Shown here one piece after another: positions 1 to 8,968 of a DNA stretch of 64,000 bases; within the stretch, counting starts at the first letter, position 1, and every line of letters begins with the position of its first letter. The translations under genes and the position numbers were made by a program. The stretch spans positions 439,001 through 503,000 of the forward strand of contig NZ_LT160639.1 in the NCBI RefSeq assembly GCF_900048895.1, written 5' to 3'. This DNA comes from Neglectibacter timonensis (GTDB taxonomy: Bacteria > Bacillota > Clostridia > Oscillospirales > Acutalibacteraceae). Below the pieces are notes generated by a model. The model was not told where the DNA came from. It made no database searches and saw only the letters and a list, made by a program, of their open reading frames with translations.

Positions 1-1
1 C

Positions 2-37
2 GTAAAAGGAATCACCATCGGCGCAGTGAAAGAATAG
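2..37 (+). CDS. C-terminal tail of a sugar ABC transporter permease (partial)
   Basis: Only the last eleven codons are inside the window, reading VKGITIGAVKE before a TAG stop. The permease at 56432-57355 ends in VKGVMIGGVKG, the conserved tail of LplC/YtcP-type carbohydrate permeases (CUT1 family), so this is probably the end of a second transporter of that kind. It lies on the same strand as the catabolic genes that start at 1705, so a sugar importer probably precedes the cluster. Confidence 0.55.
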   Translation, partial: VKGITIGAVKE

Positions 38-78
38 TTATCAGTCAAGAATGACGCAGATCTTTCCCATTTATCTGC

Positions 79-182
79 CCGGGAGTATGGTGGGTGTCTT
101 TTTTATCGGCACTTTCCATACTCACCCCCGGTCAAACTCAGGATGCCAGAATCTGTACTCTGGCAACTGGTTTCCTACCGGT
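79..182 (+). other. Three consecutive stem-loops downstream of the permease
   Basis: This gene-free stretch folds by eye into three hairpins in a row: CCGGGAGTATGG (79-90) with a bulged partner at 116-131, TGCCAGA (144-150) with TCTGGCA (159-165), and ACTGGT (166-171) with ACCGGT (177-182). A terminator follows at 191. It could be a stabilising 3' end or a small RNA; I recognise no known motif. From 231 to 370 I see nothing supportable. Confidence 0.35.
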
Positions 183-190
183 GTCAAAAA

Positions 191-229
191 CAGCGAGTAA
201 GTCGATTATGGCTTACTCGCTGTTTTTTT
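191..229. terminator. Rho-independent terminator
   Basis: Eleven-base perfect stem CAGCGAGTAAG / CTTACTCGCTG with a ten-base loop, followed by seven T on the plus strand. AAAAA precedes the stem, so it can also stop minus-strand transcription from the esterase gene. Confidence 0.9.
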
Positions 230-370
230 AATTCTTTTGTATTCTTTGCCTATCAAAGAACAAGGGTCACCTTATTCTTGCACGCCCCCATTCAGTTTCC
301 TGTTCCCTGAAAAACAACATATTTTCAAATACAGCGCTTCCTTTTGCCATCCTTTGTAGGAAACGACGCA

Positions 371-1447
371 TCACACAAAAAAGTCCTCCTGCTCTTTATG
401 GAATACATCCTGCAAAAAGGCATCTGCCAAAGGCAGCCAAAGCTCAAAATTCGGATAATTTACTTGCCCCTCTACAACACGTACTCCGGCCTTTCCGTGG
501 GGAACTCCGGCAAAAGTATGAACTTCAACCGGTACTCCATGGGCTATAAGATCCGGATAGGTAGCGTGCAGATTCTCCATGGCGCCGTCCTCCCTGCCTA
601 CTGCAAAAAAAGTTGGAGGATAGACAACTCCGGTATAATCAACTTTCGCACCGGCAAACCGTGGGCCGTAAATACAGAGAAAAGCATCGGGAGCACCATA
701 GACCTCATCAAGTTCATCGGGCTGATAGTCCTGGAAATAATCGGTCATCTTTTTATCGCCGGAGTAGAAGAGAATGCAAGCCTCACCGGTGACGCCGCCA
801 TTGGAATATCCGGCGAAAGCAATATTGTGAGGGTCGATTCTGTATTTATCTGCATCACGACGAATGATGCGGATCGCCCGCGCCGCATCAGCGCCGCATT
901 CCCTTTCGCTCCAGGGATTGTGATTGGGACGGTTATTGAGCATAAAAACCTGATACCCCATGTTCTGAAAATCCAAACAATTTTGAAAGCCCTCCGGCAG
1001 AGAGCAAGAACCATGGTCCCCTCCGGCGCAAACCACTACGGCGCCCTTTGGGTTCACTTCCCTGGGCAGTGTCAGTGCGTACATATAAGGTGCAAAATCG
1101 GGGTTATGGTTATAGCGATATTCGCTGTTGTCGGAATAGTCGGTTAACGTAGGGATCCTTCCCTCCGGCCAGAGATAGATACGCTCGGGGGAGTCCGGTC
1201 TCTTTTTCATGCTTCTCCTTTTTTGGGAAAAATTCTCCACGTGCTTATACCGTTCCTCCTTGGGACAACGGTATACCGCTTCGCCCAAATGATAGAGCTC
1301 TATCAGATCCTCCAGAGGATAACAGGGAGAATCCTCAAAAATCTCGACCGCATCATGCTCTTCGGGACCGAACTCCGCTTTGACATCCCGCATCAGCCCA
1401 AACATTTTTTCTAGAAATTCCTGCATGGTATCTTTTTCAGTTGGCAT
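371..1447 (-). CDS. Alpha/beta hydrolase (esterase-like)
   Basis: A 358-residue protein with the alpha/beta hydrolase layout. A nucleophile elbow AGYSNGG (G-x-S-x-G-G) is centred near residue 210, an upstream strand CAGGDHGSC could shape the oxyanion hole, and VPHGKAG near residue 317 carries the likely catalytic His. The first 120 residues are a charged helical region of unknown role. There is no signal peptide, so it should be cytoplasmic. Probable role: removing an acyl group from an imported glycoside or phenolic ester; the substrate is unknown. The ATG at 1447 is chosen because GGAG lies seven bases upstream. It is divergent from the glycosidase-like gene at 1705 and shares the TTTTACTAAA operator region. 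Confidence 0.75.
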   Translation of the reverse strand: MPTEKDTMQEFLEKMFGLMRDVKAEFGPEEHDAVEIFEDSPCYPLEDLIELYHLGEAVYRCPKEERYKHVENFSQKRRSMKKRPDSPERIYLWPEGRIPTLTDYSDNSEYRYNHNPDFAPYMYALTLPREVNPKGAVVVCAGGDHGSCSLPEGFQNCLDFQNMGYQVFMLNNRPNHNPWSERECGADAARAIRIIRRDADKYRIDPHNIAFAGYSNGGVTGEACILFYSGDKKMTDYFQDYQPDELDEVYGAPDAFLCIYGPRFAGAKVDYTGVVYPPTFFAVGREDGAMENLHATYPDLIAHGVPVEVHTFAGVPHGKAGVRVVEGQVNYPNFELWLPLADAFLQDVFHKEQEDFFV

Positions 1448-1510
1448 AAAAACACTCCATTCTTTACTGCGGATCAATTGAAGAAAGCAACCATGATCCG
1501 CCCATCATCA

Positions 1511-1549
1511 ATTTACTAAAATTTTAGATTTCTTTAAAAACAGCATCAA
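1511..1549 (-). promoter_or_regulatory. Promoter and operator of the esterase gene
   Basis: Minus-strand promoter: TTGATG (1544-1549), 17-base spacer, TAAAAT (1521-1526). A TTTACTAAAA operator copy (1512-1521) sits on the downstream edge of the -10, where bound repressor would block the start. The same motif recurs at 1622, 6782 and 6869. Confidence 0.6.
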
Positions 1550-1615
1550 TCGCATTTATTACTTTAGATCATATCACAGGTAAAAGAGATCGTCAAATGA
1601 TTTTTTAGATTATAC

Positions 1616-1644
1616 TTGACATTTTACTAAATTAATTCTAAAAT
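1616..1644 (+). promoter_or_regulatory. Promoter of the glycosidase cluster with operator in the spacer
   Basis: TTGACA (1616-1621), 17-base spacer, TAAAAT (1639-1644). The spacer begins with TTTTACTAAA (1622-1631), identical in core to the sites beside the esterase promoter and the LacI gene, so repression by that LacI protein is likely. Confidence 0.7.
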
Positions 1645-1704
1645 ATTTAATATAATTTTAGTGGCACAAAAATCGCACTATCACAGAGAAAAGAGGTTGG
1701 CAGT

Positions 1705-3180
1705 ATGAAGGACAGCAAATTTCCCATGCATGGGCCCTTACGGGTTTCACCCGTGAATCCGCGTTATTTTACGGATGACTCCGGCAGGGCAATTTATTTA
1801 ACCGGTTCCCATGTCCACGGAGCACTGGTAGATCATGTAATGCTGAATGACGGATCTCCCCAGGAGGTAATTGACTTTGATGCTTATATCGCGGACATGG
1901 CAGCACATGGACATAATTTTCTTAGACTATGGACAAGAGAAAGCGGCTTTGGACCAGGGCATTCAACCCCACCGGCAATGACCCGGACAGAACCGTTCCC
2001 CTATGTGGATGTAAATCAGGATGGTCATTTAGGGGATCACCCAGTGTACGACCTCAACAAATTTAATACAGCATATTTCCAACGCCTTAGAGACCGGGTA
2101 ATCAAAGCAGGCGAGAACGGCATTTATGTCTCCGTCATGTTGTTTGAAGGCTGGTCGCTTGACAGCAGGCGAAGGAATCCTGACGGCTATCCTTTTGCCG
2201 GACATCCCTTTCACAAAGCCAACAATATAAATGGTATCGATGGAAATCCAGAAGGAATTGTGGAATCCCACATGGACGTTATGGCCGATGTTAACCCTAT
2301 GGTTACCGAAGAGCATCTAAGAGTTCACACGCTTGACATACCAGAAATAACGGCCTATCAAAAGAAGTACATAAAGCGTGTTATTGAAACCGTAAACGAT
2401 CTTGATAATGTGATGTACGAAATTGCCAACGAGGCATTCCGTTGGAGCCGTTACTGGCAGTATGAGATGATTGATTTCATACACGATACGGAGAGAAACA
2501 TGCCGAAACAGCACCCTGTCTGGATGAGTCACTTGGTTCAAGCCCAAAATGAAAGCCTATTCGTCAGTCCGGCAGAGGCAATAAGCCCTGGTGTGGAAGA
2601 TGTTTCCGAGGATTACTGTCAGAACCCGCCGGCAAGCGATGGCAGGAAAGTTATTCTGGCGGACACCGACCACCTTGGAGGATTTTGGGGAACCAGCCAA
2701 TGGGCATGGAAATCCTTTATGCGCGGACTAAACCCGATCTTTATGGATTTTTGGGGTGAAATGCGGAATATGGGCGCATATGAGGACGAGGCTCATCCTG
2801 TATCAAACCTTTTCGGACGCCAACAATATATGCTGCCGAAAAACTGGGGCGAACCAGTTCGCACAGCTCTTGGGCAAACCAGGATGTTTGCCGAAAGAAT
2901 CGATCTAGTACACGCCTTGCCGAGTGGTAATTTGTCCTCCACGGGATATTGTCTCGCCGTCCCCGGCAAGGAATACTTGGTGTATGCACCGGCCGCCGGA
3001 CAGTTCCGTGTACGCTTATTTGGAGCGCGGGGACCGTTTTCTGTAGAATGGTTTAACCCCAATACCGGCGAGACGATTCCCGGGGAACCTTTTGAAGGAG
3101 GAACAGCCTTTGACTTTACTCCGCCATATTTGGGAGAGGTTGTTCTCTACCTCAAAAAAATCGGAGAAGCCATCCATTGA
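1705..3180 (+). CDS. Putative glycoside hydrolase (DUF4038-like TIM barrel with collagen-binding-type C-terminal domain)
   Basis: A 491-residue cytoplasmic protein. The N-terminal strand FTDDSGRAIYLTGSH, the later HNFLRLWTRE and the motif YEIANEAF near residue 235 (candidate acid/base Glu) are the pattern of clan-A TIM-barrel glycosidases related to the DUF4038 group. The last 90 residues, with WFNPNTGE and a closing beta strand, match the putative collagen-binding domain that usually caps such proteins. It is the first gene of a plus-strand operon followed by MBL-fold and alpha/beta hydrolase genes at short spacing. The start has AGAGGTTGG just upstream. The substrate cannot be read from sequence; a deoxy-sugar or glucuronide glycoside is possible. 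Confidence 0.7.
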   Translation: MKDSKFPMHGPLRVSPVNPRYFTDDSGRAIYLTGSHVHGALVDHVMLNDGSPQEVIDFDAYIADMAAHGHNFLRLWTRESGFGPGHSTPPAMTRTEPFPYVDVNQDGHLGDHPVYDLNKFNTAYFQRLRDRVIKAGENGIYVSVMLFEGWSLDSRRRNPDGYPFAGHPFHKANNINGIDGNPEGIVESHMDVMADVNPMVTEEHLRVHTLDIPEITAYQKKYIKRVIETVNDLDNVMYEIANEAFRWSRYWQYEMIDFIHDTERNMPKQHPVWMSHLVQAQNESLFVSPAEAISPGVEDVSEDYCQNPPASDGRKVILADTDHLGGFWGTSQWAWKSFMRGLNPIFMDFWGEMRNMGAYEDEAHPVSNLFGRQQYMLPKNWGEPVRTALGQTRMFAERIDLVHALPSGNLSSTGYCLAVPGKEYLVYAPAAGQFRVRLFGARGPFSVEWFNPNTGETIPGEPFEGGTAFDFTPPYLGEVVLYLKKIGEAIH

Positions 3181-3231
3181 CGTGCTTTGCGGTTCTCACA
3201 ATCACCATTCCAGGAAAGGAAAAATGATACC

Positions 3232-4230
3232 ATGAAATGGAAAAGGAATATGGAACCTGTGGATTTTTCATCGCTTCACGGCATTTTGCTGGAAGACAGC
3301 GACGGAAACATTCAACCTATGGACCAGCCCTACTTTAAAGCTGAGAAGATTGCTTCAGGAACATGGCAGGTGCTGAGTGATGGAGATTATACCTACGTGT
3401 TGGAAGGAGAGGATGAGCTGATCTGCATCGACGGGGGCTGCGGCGCAGGAAATATCCGGGCCTTCTGCCAATCCCTTTCTGACAAGCCTCTTTACCGCCT
3501 ATTGAATACGCATAATCATTTCGACCACACTGCCAGCAACTATCTTTTTGATGCCGTCTATATGTCCGAAAAGTGCTATAAGGAACGCTGCCGTCCTTTC
3601 GCAGACTTTGCCGGAATAGAGTTTCCAGACGATTATCCCGTGGTGTTTTTGAAAGACGGCGACGTGGTCAATCTGAAAGGCAGAGAACTCGAAGTCTATC
3701 AGGTTGAAGAGCACTGTATGGGTTCCTTGCAATTCCTGGACAGAAAAAACCGCATACTCTTTTGCGGGGATGAATTGAATGGGAACTTTTTTGACAGCCG
3801 AATTTCCGTTGAGTATTCCTTCCGTAATGTGCAACGCTGGTTATCCTTCAGGGATTCTTATGACCTCCTATGTGCCGGCAACGGCATCCACGACGCTTCC
3901 TATGTCGAGCGGTATTATGACACGCTGAAATACATCTTAGAGGGACATCAAGACGAAGGAGAGGAGTACTATAAACCATATGAGGACCGCATCCCAAATG
4001 TAACAAGCAAAGACGGAAAACCAGTCCGCGCCAGAAGATCGCCCAATATGGAATTTGTGGCGGACGGTCTTCGGGAAAAAGGGATGGAGAAACATCTGGA
4101 TGTTACCGATGGGCGCGGCTGTTTCTGTTTTCTGCGCAAGTTAACACCGGATGGCCAATTTGACCGGCAGCTCGAAAGGAACGACTGCAGAGTTTGTTAT
4201 TACTTGAATAGAATCTGGGACAAAAACTAG
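3232..4230 (+). CDS. Metallo-beta-lactamase-fold hydrolase
   Basis: A 332-residue protein with the zinc motif THNHFDHTA (H-x-H-x-D-H) near residue 100, and further metal-ligand candidates EEHCMGS and LFCGDEL downstream. It therefore belongs to the MBL superfamily and probably hydrolyses an ester, lactone or thioester. The C-terminal 100 residues are outside the MBL core and rich in charged residues. The ATG at 3232 is preferred over the upstream in-frame ATG because AGGAAAGG lies before it and it starts the family-like N-terminus. It sits 51 bp after the glycosidase-like gene and 21 bp before the next hydrolase, so one transcript is likely. No secretion signal. Confidence 0.75.
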   Translation: MKWKRNMEPVDFSSLHGILLEDSDGNIQPMDQPYFKAEKIASGTWQVLSDGDYTYVLEGEDELICIDGGCGAGNIRAFCQSLSDKPLYRLLNTHNHFDHTASNYLFDAVYMSEKCYKERCRPFADFAGIEFPDDYPVVFLKDGDVVNLKGRELEVYQVEEHCMGSLQFLDRKNRILFCGDELNGNFFDSRISVEYSFRNVQRWLSFRDSYDLLCAGNGIHDASYVERYYDTLKYILEGHQDEGEEYYKPYEDRIPNVTSKDGKPVRARRSPNMEFVADGLREKGMEKHLDVTDGRGCFCFLRKLTPDGQFDRQLERNDCRVCYYLNRIWDKN

Positions 4231-4251
4231 AGAAAAAGGGAGAGAAAAGAT

Positions 4252-5721
4252 ATGATTACTGAAATTAGAAAAGTCCCCGTCACCGAGGAGACACGTCCTT
4301 TTGCCACAGCATTAAAGGTCTGTCCCCTGGAGGAACTGGGCTATGCCGAGGAAGAATATTTCCAATCAGGCACGGCAAACGTATACCGGGAGGAAGAAGA
4401 AGTTCCTGTTGTGGAAATCCCAGACGCTCCCTATACCACCCGGCTTCTCATCCGGCGTCCCAAAGACCCCAAGAAATTCAGCGGAAATGTGGTTATCGAA
4501 ATCCTCAACGCCTCCGCCATGATGGACATCGACCGCATTTGGGTAAACTGCTGGAGATATTTCACCCGACATGGCGACATCTATATTGGCATCACCAGTA
4601 AGGGTCATGTTGTAGACGCTCTCAAGGCCTATGACCCGCAACGCTATGCACCCATCAACTGGGCCAATCCGAATTCAAACCGCGTCCCCTGTGATGAAGT
4701 GAAAAATAGCCGTTTTGGATTCCTGCCCCAGTATGAACAGGGGCTGTTCTGGGATATGCTTCTCGATTTGGCTAAAATCCTGCGGACAGAGTCCCCTATG
4801 AACCCCATTGCGGACTGTGGAAAGGCCTGGCTTTATCTCACCGGGTGGTCCCAGTCCGGCGCATACTTGTCCCGTGTGGTCAACACCTTTGCCTATCTTC
4901 CGGAGAACTGTCAAAACGGTCCTTTGTTTGACGGATATATCGATGCAGGAAGCGGCGCCTCCAATGCGCCGATCAATGCCTATGAGCCCTTCAGCACCCC
5001 TTTTCGCAAAGGACGGCCCACTGCCAGCCTGCTCTGTACCAAGGAGCCCTGTATTGCCATCAATACTGAGAGTGAGAACAGGAGTACCTTCTGGTATGGA
5101 AACTTCGATGAACCCAACTGTAAATTCCGTACCTGGCAAATCCCTTGCTCCAGCCACGACAACCGCTATAATCTGGTAGATTACTACCACCTGGGTTACG
5201 GTACAGAAAGTCTGCACCGGCTGGGCCGCGACATGGATTGGGAAGGGTATCAGGGAGAGGCCCTGAACACACCCTATCATTTCATTTTCCATGCTGCCTT
5301 CGATGCGCTCTATCATTGGGTGCGGGATGGAATCCCCGCCCCTTACGCACCAAAAATCATAACAGAGATGACCTATGGTCCTACCGATCCTACCGGCGTT
5401 CAGGTAGCCAACAGGACCGACTCCTTTGGAAACGCGCTGGGCGGCATCCGTTATCCCGCGGCAGACTGCCCCACTTCCGTATGTCAGAGCTACACGCTCA
5501 GGAAGGACGGCGGTATTCAGCAGATGTTTGGTACAGAGTTCCCCTTCTCTTCAGAAAGGCTGAATGCAATCTATGGGGATATCGGGCATTACCGGACTTT
5601 GGTGGAAAAGAGCGTAGACAACGCTGTTGCCCACGGCTGGATACTGGCAGACGACAGAGAAGCACTGATCGAAGCCTCTGTCGAGACGGCTAAGCAACGA
5701 GGTTTATCATGTGAAATATAA
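4252..5721 (+). CDS. Alpha/beta hydrolase domain protein (Abhydrolase_10-like)
   Basis: A 489-residue protein resembling the alpha/beta hydrolase domain family (Abhydrolase_10). The region near residue 200 reads TGWSQSGAYLSR, with the nucleophile Ser in G-W-S-Q-S-G, and a candidate catalytic His lies near FHAAFDALYHW. RBS AGGGAGAGAAAAG precedes the ATG. It is the last gene of the plus-strand unit with the glycosidase and MBL genes and ends in a terminator shared with the LacI gene. Inference: it works with the other two hydrolases on the same imported plant-derived compound. No signal peptide is visible. Confidence 0.75.
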   Translation: MITEIRKVPVTEETRPFATALKVCPLEELGYAEEEYFQSGTANVYREEEEVPVVEIPDAPYTTRLLIRRPKDPKKFSGNVVIEILNASAMMDIDRIWVNCWRYFTRHGDIYIGITSKGHVVDALKAYDPQRYAPINWANPNSNRVPCDEVKNSRFGFLPQYEQGLFWDMLLDLAKILRTESPMNPIADCGKAWLYLTGWSQSGAYLSRVVNTFAYLPENCQNGPLFDGYIDAGSGASNAPINAYEPFSTPFRKGRPTASLLCTKEPCIAINTESENRSTFWYGNFDEPNCKFRTWQIPCSSHDNRYNLVDYYHLGYGTESLHRLGRDMDWEGYQGEALNTPYHFIFHAAFDALYHWVRDGIPAPYAPKIITEMTYGPTDPTGVQVANRTDSFGNALGGIRYPAADCPTSVCQSYTLRKDGGIQQMFGTEFPFSSERLNAIYGDIGHYRTLVEKSVDNAVAHGWILADDREALIEASVETAKQRGLSCEI

Positions 5722-5758
5722 AATGTCCGCCGGCTCTCACACAGCCGGCGGACATTTT
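5720..5758. terminator. Bidirectional terminator between convergent genes
   Basis: Sixteen-base perfect stem AAAATGTCCGCCGGCT / AGCCGGCGGACATTTT with a seven-base loop. A and T runs on the two sides let it serve both the hydrolase operon (+) and the LacI gene (-). Confidence 0.9.
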
Positions 5759-6767
5759 ATATTGGAAATTCACCTTTATTCTCCCGGACAACAAGTTGCG
5801 TCCCCACACGAATATGGCAGCAAGGATAATCCTTATCGCGGACCACCCTCAACAGAAGGAGCAGAGCCTCACGGCCCCTGACAACGGAATTGATATCTAC
5901 AGAGGAAAAGGTATAAGCAGAGGGAATGCGGCCTACCAGGTTGTCAAAGCCTATCAATTTGCAGCTCTGACCATTCTGAGATGCAAACTCCGAAAGCAAA
6001 GGCAGCAGGCTAAAAGCCAAATAATCAGAGGAGAAGAAAAGGGCGTCGGGTTTCTGTTTCAATTCCTGCATTTGCTTTTTAAAAGATTGCAGTTCCTTGT
6101 CCCTGACAAGATCCATCCACATGGGCGTCAGCCCCTTTTCCCTCATCCAATACCGGTACGTCTCTCTGCGTTCCATTTCGTTGCGCCGCATATGGCCGTT
6201 TTGGGACTCTACAAAAGCAGGGCGACGGCATCCCTGGCTGAATAGCCATTCCAGACCGCTGATGATGCCGCCTTCATTGTCTATGGAAACAGAACAGACC
6301 TTCCGCTGTGGAAAAACGTTATCTACCAAGACCAAGGGAATGCCGCAGGAAAGCAGTTCGTCGAGCTTTTCCAGAGAAAGCACAGGCGAATTGAATAACA
6401 AAATCCCGACATAATCCCGAAAGGAATCCAAATTGAGAGGTTTTTCCACATCCCAATATTGAATGGCCGCAACACAGTTTTCGCTGGAAGCCAGATCCAA
6501 AACCCCCTGCTGAAGATCCATAAAGATATAGTCTGTTCCGTGTGTGCTGCCAGGACGCGAACTGCCGGAATCCTTGCAGAATAGCAGGAGAATTTTTGTG
6601 AATTGTTCTGCCCTTTCCTTAAGCGGATAACCCACGCTCTCCACTTCCGCCAGTATCCTGCTTCGTGTTTCATCTGAAAGGCCCGGTTTCCCATTTATTG
6701 CCAGAGAGATAGCGGAAACACTCACATCCAGTCTGTCTGCCAATTCTTTTAAAGTCATTTTCCCCAT
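5757..6767 (-). CDS. LacI-family transcriptional regulator
   Basis: A 336-residue repressor-type protein. The N-terminal helix-turn-helix reads TLKELADRLDVSVSAIS with the hinge-type segment SVGYPLKER, followed by a periplasmic-binding-protein-like sensor domain (about residues 60-330; IPLVLVDN, SVDIN). MGKMTLKELA has the usual spacing for the family, so the ATG at 6767 is used; the ATG at 6758 is also possible. It probably represses the glycosidase operon and the divergent esterase, and itself: TTTTAGTAAAA (6782-6792) lies just before its start and TTTTACTAAA (6869-6878) upstream. The inducer is unknown, presumably a sugar from the cluster's substrate. Confidence 0.85.
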   Translation of the reverse strand: MGKMTLKELADRLDVSVSAISLAINGKPGLSDETRSRILAEVESVGYPLKERAEQFTKILLLFCKDSGSSRPGSTHGTDYIFMDLQQGVLDLASSENCVAAIQYWDVEKPLNLDSFRDYVGILLFNSPVLSLEKLDELLSCGIPLVLVDNVFPQRKVCSVSIDNEGGIISGLEWLFSQGCRRPAFVESQNGHMRRNEMERRETYRYWMREKGLTPMWMDLVRDKELQSFKKQMQELKQKPDALFFSSDYLAFSLLPLLSEFASQNGQSCKLIGFDNLVGRIPSAYTFSSVDINSVVRGREALLLLLRVVRDKDYPCCHIRVGTQLVVRENKGEFPI

Positions 6768-6781
6768 ACCCTCACCATGCC

Positions 6782-6878
6782 TTTTAGTAAAACTTCCTTT
6801 CAAATATTGCTGTAAATTAAATAATGCCACAAAAGGAAGAAAAGGTCAACTAAAAAACGCATTGACTATTTTACTAAA
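6782..6878 (-). promoter_or_regulatory. LacI gene promoter with two flanking operators
   Basis: Minus-strand promoter candidate TTGACC (6844-6849), 17-base spacer, CATTAT (6821-6826). Operators: TTTTAGTAAAA at 6782-6792 (downstream, in the leader) and TTTTACTAAA at 6869-6878 (upstream). Two sites about 85 bp apart could allow looping. From 6880 to 7160 I see no supportable gene. Confidence 0.5.
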
Positions 6879-7162
6879 CTAAATCCGACTTCTGCTATAG
6901 GATTTTCAAGAAAATTTCTGCACAGCTTTTTTTGGGGGAAAATTGCCCGTCATGGTAATCGGTTCCTTCCACGTCCGCACGTTTCTCATTCCGGTTATCG
7001 ATAGCTTTACGATTGTCATGACAGACCGAACCATTGTACTGGAACTATTCCCCCGTGTTCCGTCGGAGCATAATTTCACATCCGGCGTAACTGGGGGGTT
7101 ATAATAGAGGCAGTCAGTAAAATAAAGAAAAGAATAGCAAGAGGTTTCAGCAGCACAGAAAA

Positions 7163-7188
7163 GAGCGGCGGGAAAATCTCCGCCGCTC
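7163..7188 (-). terminator. Terminator of the sigma/anti-sigma operon
   Basis: Nine-base stem GAGCGGCGG / CCGCCGCTC with an eight-base loop, followed on the minus strand by TTTTCTG, just after the DUF4179 gene. Confidence 0.75.
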
Positions 7189-7195
7189 CCGGTAC

Positions 7196-8968
7196 TTAAG
7201 AAAAACGTTCTCCATAGGTTTCCAGATTTTCCTGCTGAAGAGTCTCCCACACGTCCTCGATCAAAATTTCCCCTGTTTCCGGATCTGCCAAAGTGAGCTT
7301 GTCAAAACGGTCCTCGGGAAGGATGCTTCCCCACTCCCCATCCTTGCGCGTATCCGGCGCGTAGTTTACATGGAAGGAGAGCACTGTCATATCGATTCCT
7401 GCCGTCAGCTCTGGATCACGAATGGGACTGCAGTAGAATTCCCCCTCCTCGCCCTTGTAATAGCTTATGCTTCCGTCGAGATATTCATCGGTCTGGTTGT
7501 ATTCCTCCTCCGGGCAGGAGCGCAGTGAGGTAATCAGTTCTCCGTCACGATAACAGCGCAGTTCCAGCGCACGGTATTCCGGGTTCTCCGTATAGAGAAT
7601 TACATTCTGTGTGAACACACCGTTCCCCTTCGCGGTGTACTCGTCTATGGGCTCTACCCCTTCCTCCACTTCGCAGCAATGGACAAAATAGCCGTTGGTA
7701 AAAGGCGCATGCCTTGCTGTTCGGTCGTAGGAACCGGTATCCAGTTTTTCCATGCCCAACTCCAGGTAGCGCTTGCTGGGTTCTGCATGCCCGGTATTCA
7801 AATCAATGGTGAATTCTGCAAAGACAAAGCGGTGGTCCAGCTCTGCATCCCCCACAGAAAACAGCAGGTCGGACTGTTTCTCATAGATCCGCAAAATCGC
7901 AGTGCCGCTGTCCTCTGGCGCGCCCTCATACACCCAGATACCCTGGATGCGTCCCCCATTTTTCAGATTGTCATAATCCCAATCGAAGTCAGGGGATTCA
8001 AAGCTGTGAGAAAGCCTGGTTCCATCCTCCAGGGTCAGTACCGGATATCCCAGGGCAATTGCATTGGTGTTGAGCAGGGTATCGCTTTCTCTTCCCCAAA
8101 AGGGGATGTCCAGCCCTATCCTGATATTGGCAGGCGTGCATTCTACTTTCTGTACCTTTACACCGTTATCCTCCGTCTCCGCCTCAGATATCCGATTGTG
8201 AGAGGTATCTGCCGTCACGGTGAAGGAGGCTTTAAACTCAGGTTTCAGGACGGCGTCCGGCGGATTGTCCAGATACCTCGCCGTTTTGGTGCCGTAAAGC
8301 TCTGGAACCGAAGCCTGCACCGTCAGGCTTTCCCCATTTTCTGCCCGTTCCGGCAGCCTGACTGCCCAGGTCCCCTCATAGGCTCCTTCTCCATTCTTCT
8401 CCAGAAAAAGCTTTTTGTAGGTTTCCGCCTGCTTTCCGTTTACGGTTACCTGGGACAGATCAATACCCATCCTGGTTTTCTCATCCGTATACCATTCCGG
8501 GGAATACCAGGCGATCTCTTTCTCTTCCCCGGGAGCCTCCAGTTTCAGACTCAGATACAGATAGGTTCCGTCGGAATAGTATTCCGTAAAATTCAGCTTC
8601 TCCTGTTCCCCTGCTTTCGGCTCTGCGGCAACGTCCAACGGCTTCACCGCGTCGTCATAGGTGGGAATATTTCCTCCCGTCACTTTGGTCCCGTTCAGGT
8701 TCCGGAACAGGTTTCCCAGCCCCGGCAGGCTTTCCGCCAAAGCCGGGTTTACAGTATTCAGGCCGAACAACAGTAGAAACGCCGCCGCAGCTGTCCCCGT
8801 CACAGTTCCCAGTACCTTCAGCAGACTGCGGGCGCCTCCGCCCCGGACAGGCAGCTCATCCGGCAGCTCGGCATACAGCGCCTTCAATTTTTCCTCCACT
8901 TTCTCCGGCACCGCTCTCAGCTCCAATTCTTCCCGAAGTTCCTGCAGTGTAAACTCATCCTCTTTCAT
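7196..8968 (-). CDS. DUF4179 membrane protein, probable anti-sigma factor
   Basis: A 590-residue protein. A cytosolic N-terminus of about 50 residues (LQELREELELRAVPEKV) could bind the sigma factor. One membrane segment follows (about 55-75, TAAAAFLLLFGLN), then a large extracellular beta-rich part typical of DUF4179 proteins. It is co-transcribed with the ECF sigma gene and their reading frames overlap by 14 bases, so the pair is probably translationally coupled. Role by family and position: holds the sigma factor at the membrane until an envelope signal arrives. The ATG at 8968 is used; a GTG at 8977 has a better-spaced GAGGCGG and cannot be excluded. Confidence 0.75.
   Translation of the reverse strand: MKEDEFTLQELREELELRAVPEKVEEKLKALYAELPDELPVRGGGARSLLKVLGTVTGTAAAAFLLLFGLNTVNPALAESLPGLGNLFRNLNGTKVTGGNIPTYDDAVKPLDVAAEPKAGEQEKLNFTEYYSDGTYLYLSLKLEAPGEEKEIAWYSPEWYTDEKTRMGIDLSQVTVNGKQAETYKKLFLEKNGEGAYEGTWAVRLPERAENGESLTVQASVPELYGTKTARYLDNPPDAVLKPEFKASFTVTADTSHNRISEAETEDNGVKVQKVECTPANIRIGLDIPFWGRESDTLLNTNAIALGYPVLTLEDGTRLSHSFESPDFDWDYDNLKNGGRIQGIWVYEGAPEDSGTAILRIYEKQSDLLFSVGDAELDHRFVFAEFTIDLNTGHAEPSKRYLELGMEKLDTGSYDRTARHAPFTNGYFVHCCEVEEGVEPIDEYTAKGNGVFTQNVILYTENPEYRALELRCYRDGELITSLRSCPEEEYNQTDEYLDGSISYYKGEEGEFYCSPIRDPELTAGIDMTVLSFHVNYAPDTRKDGEWGSILPEDRFDKLTLADPETGEILIEDVWETLQQENLETYGERFS

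Noticed and set aside
6906-7250. Minus-strand 114-codon frame between lacI and the DUF4179 gene
   Set aside because: It overlaps the end of the DUF4179 gene and its terminator; no recognisable domain or RBS. The plus-strand frames of the same stretch are no better.
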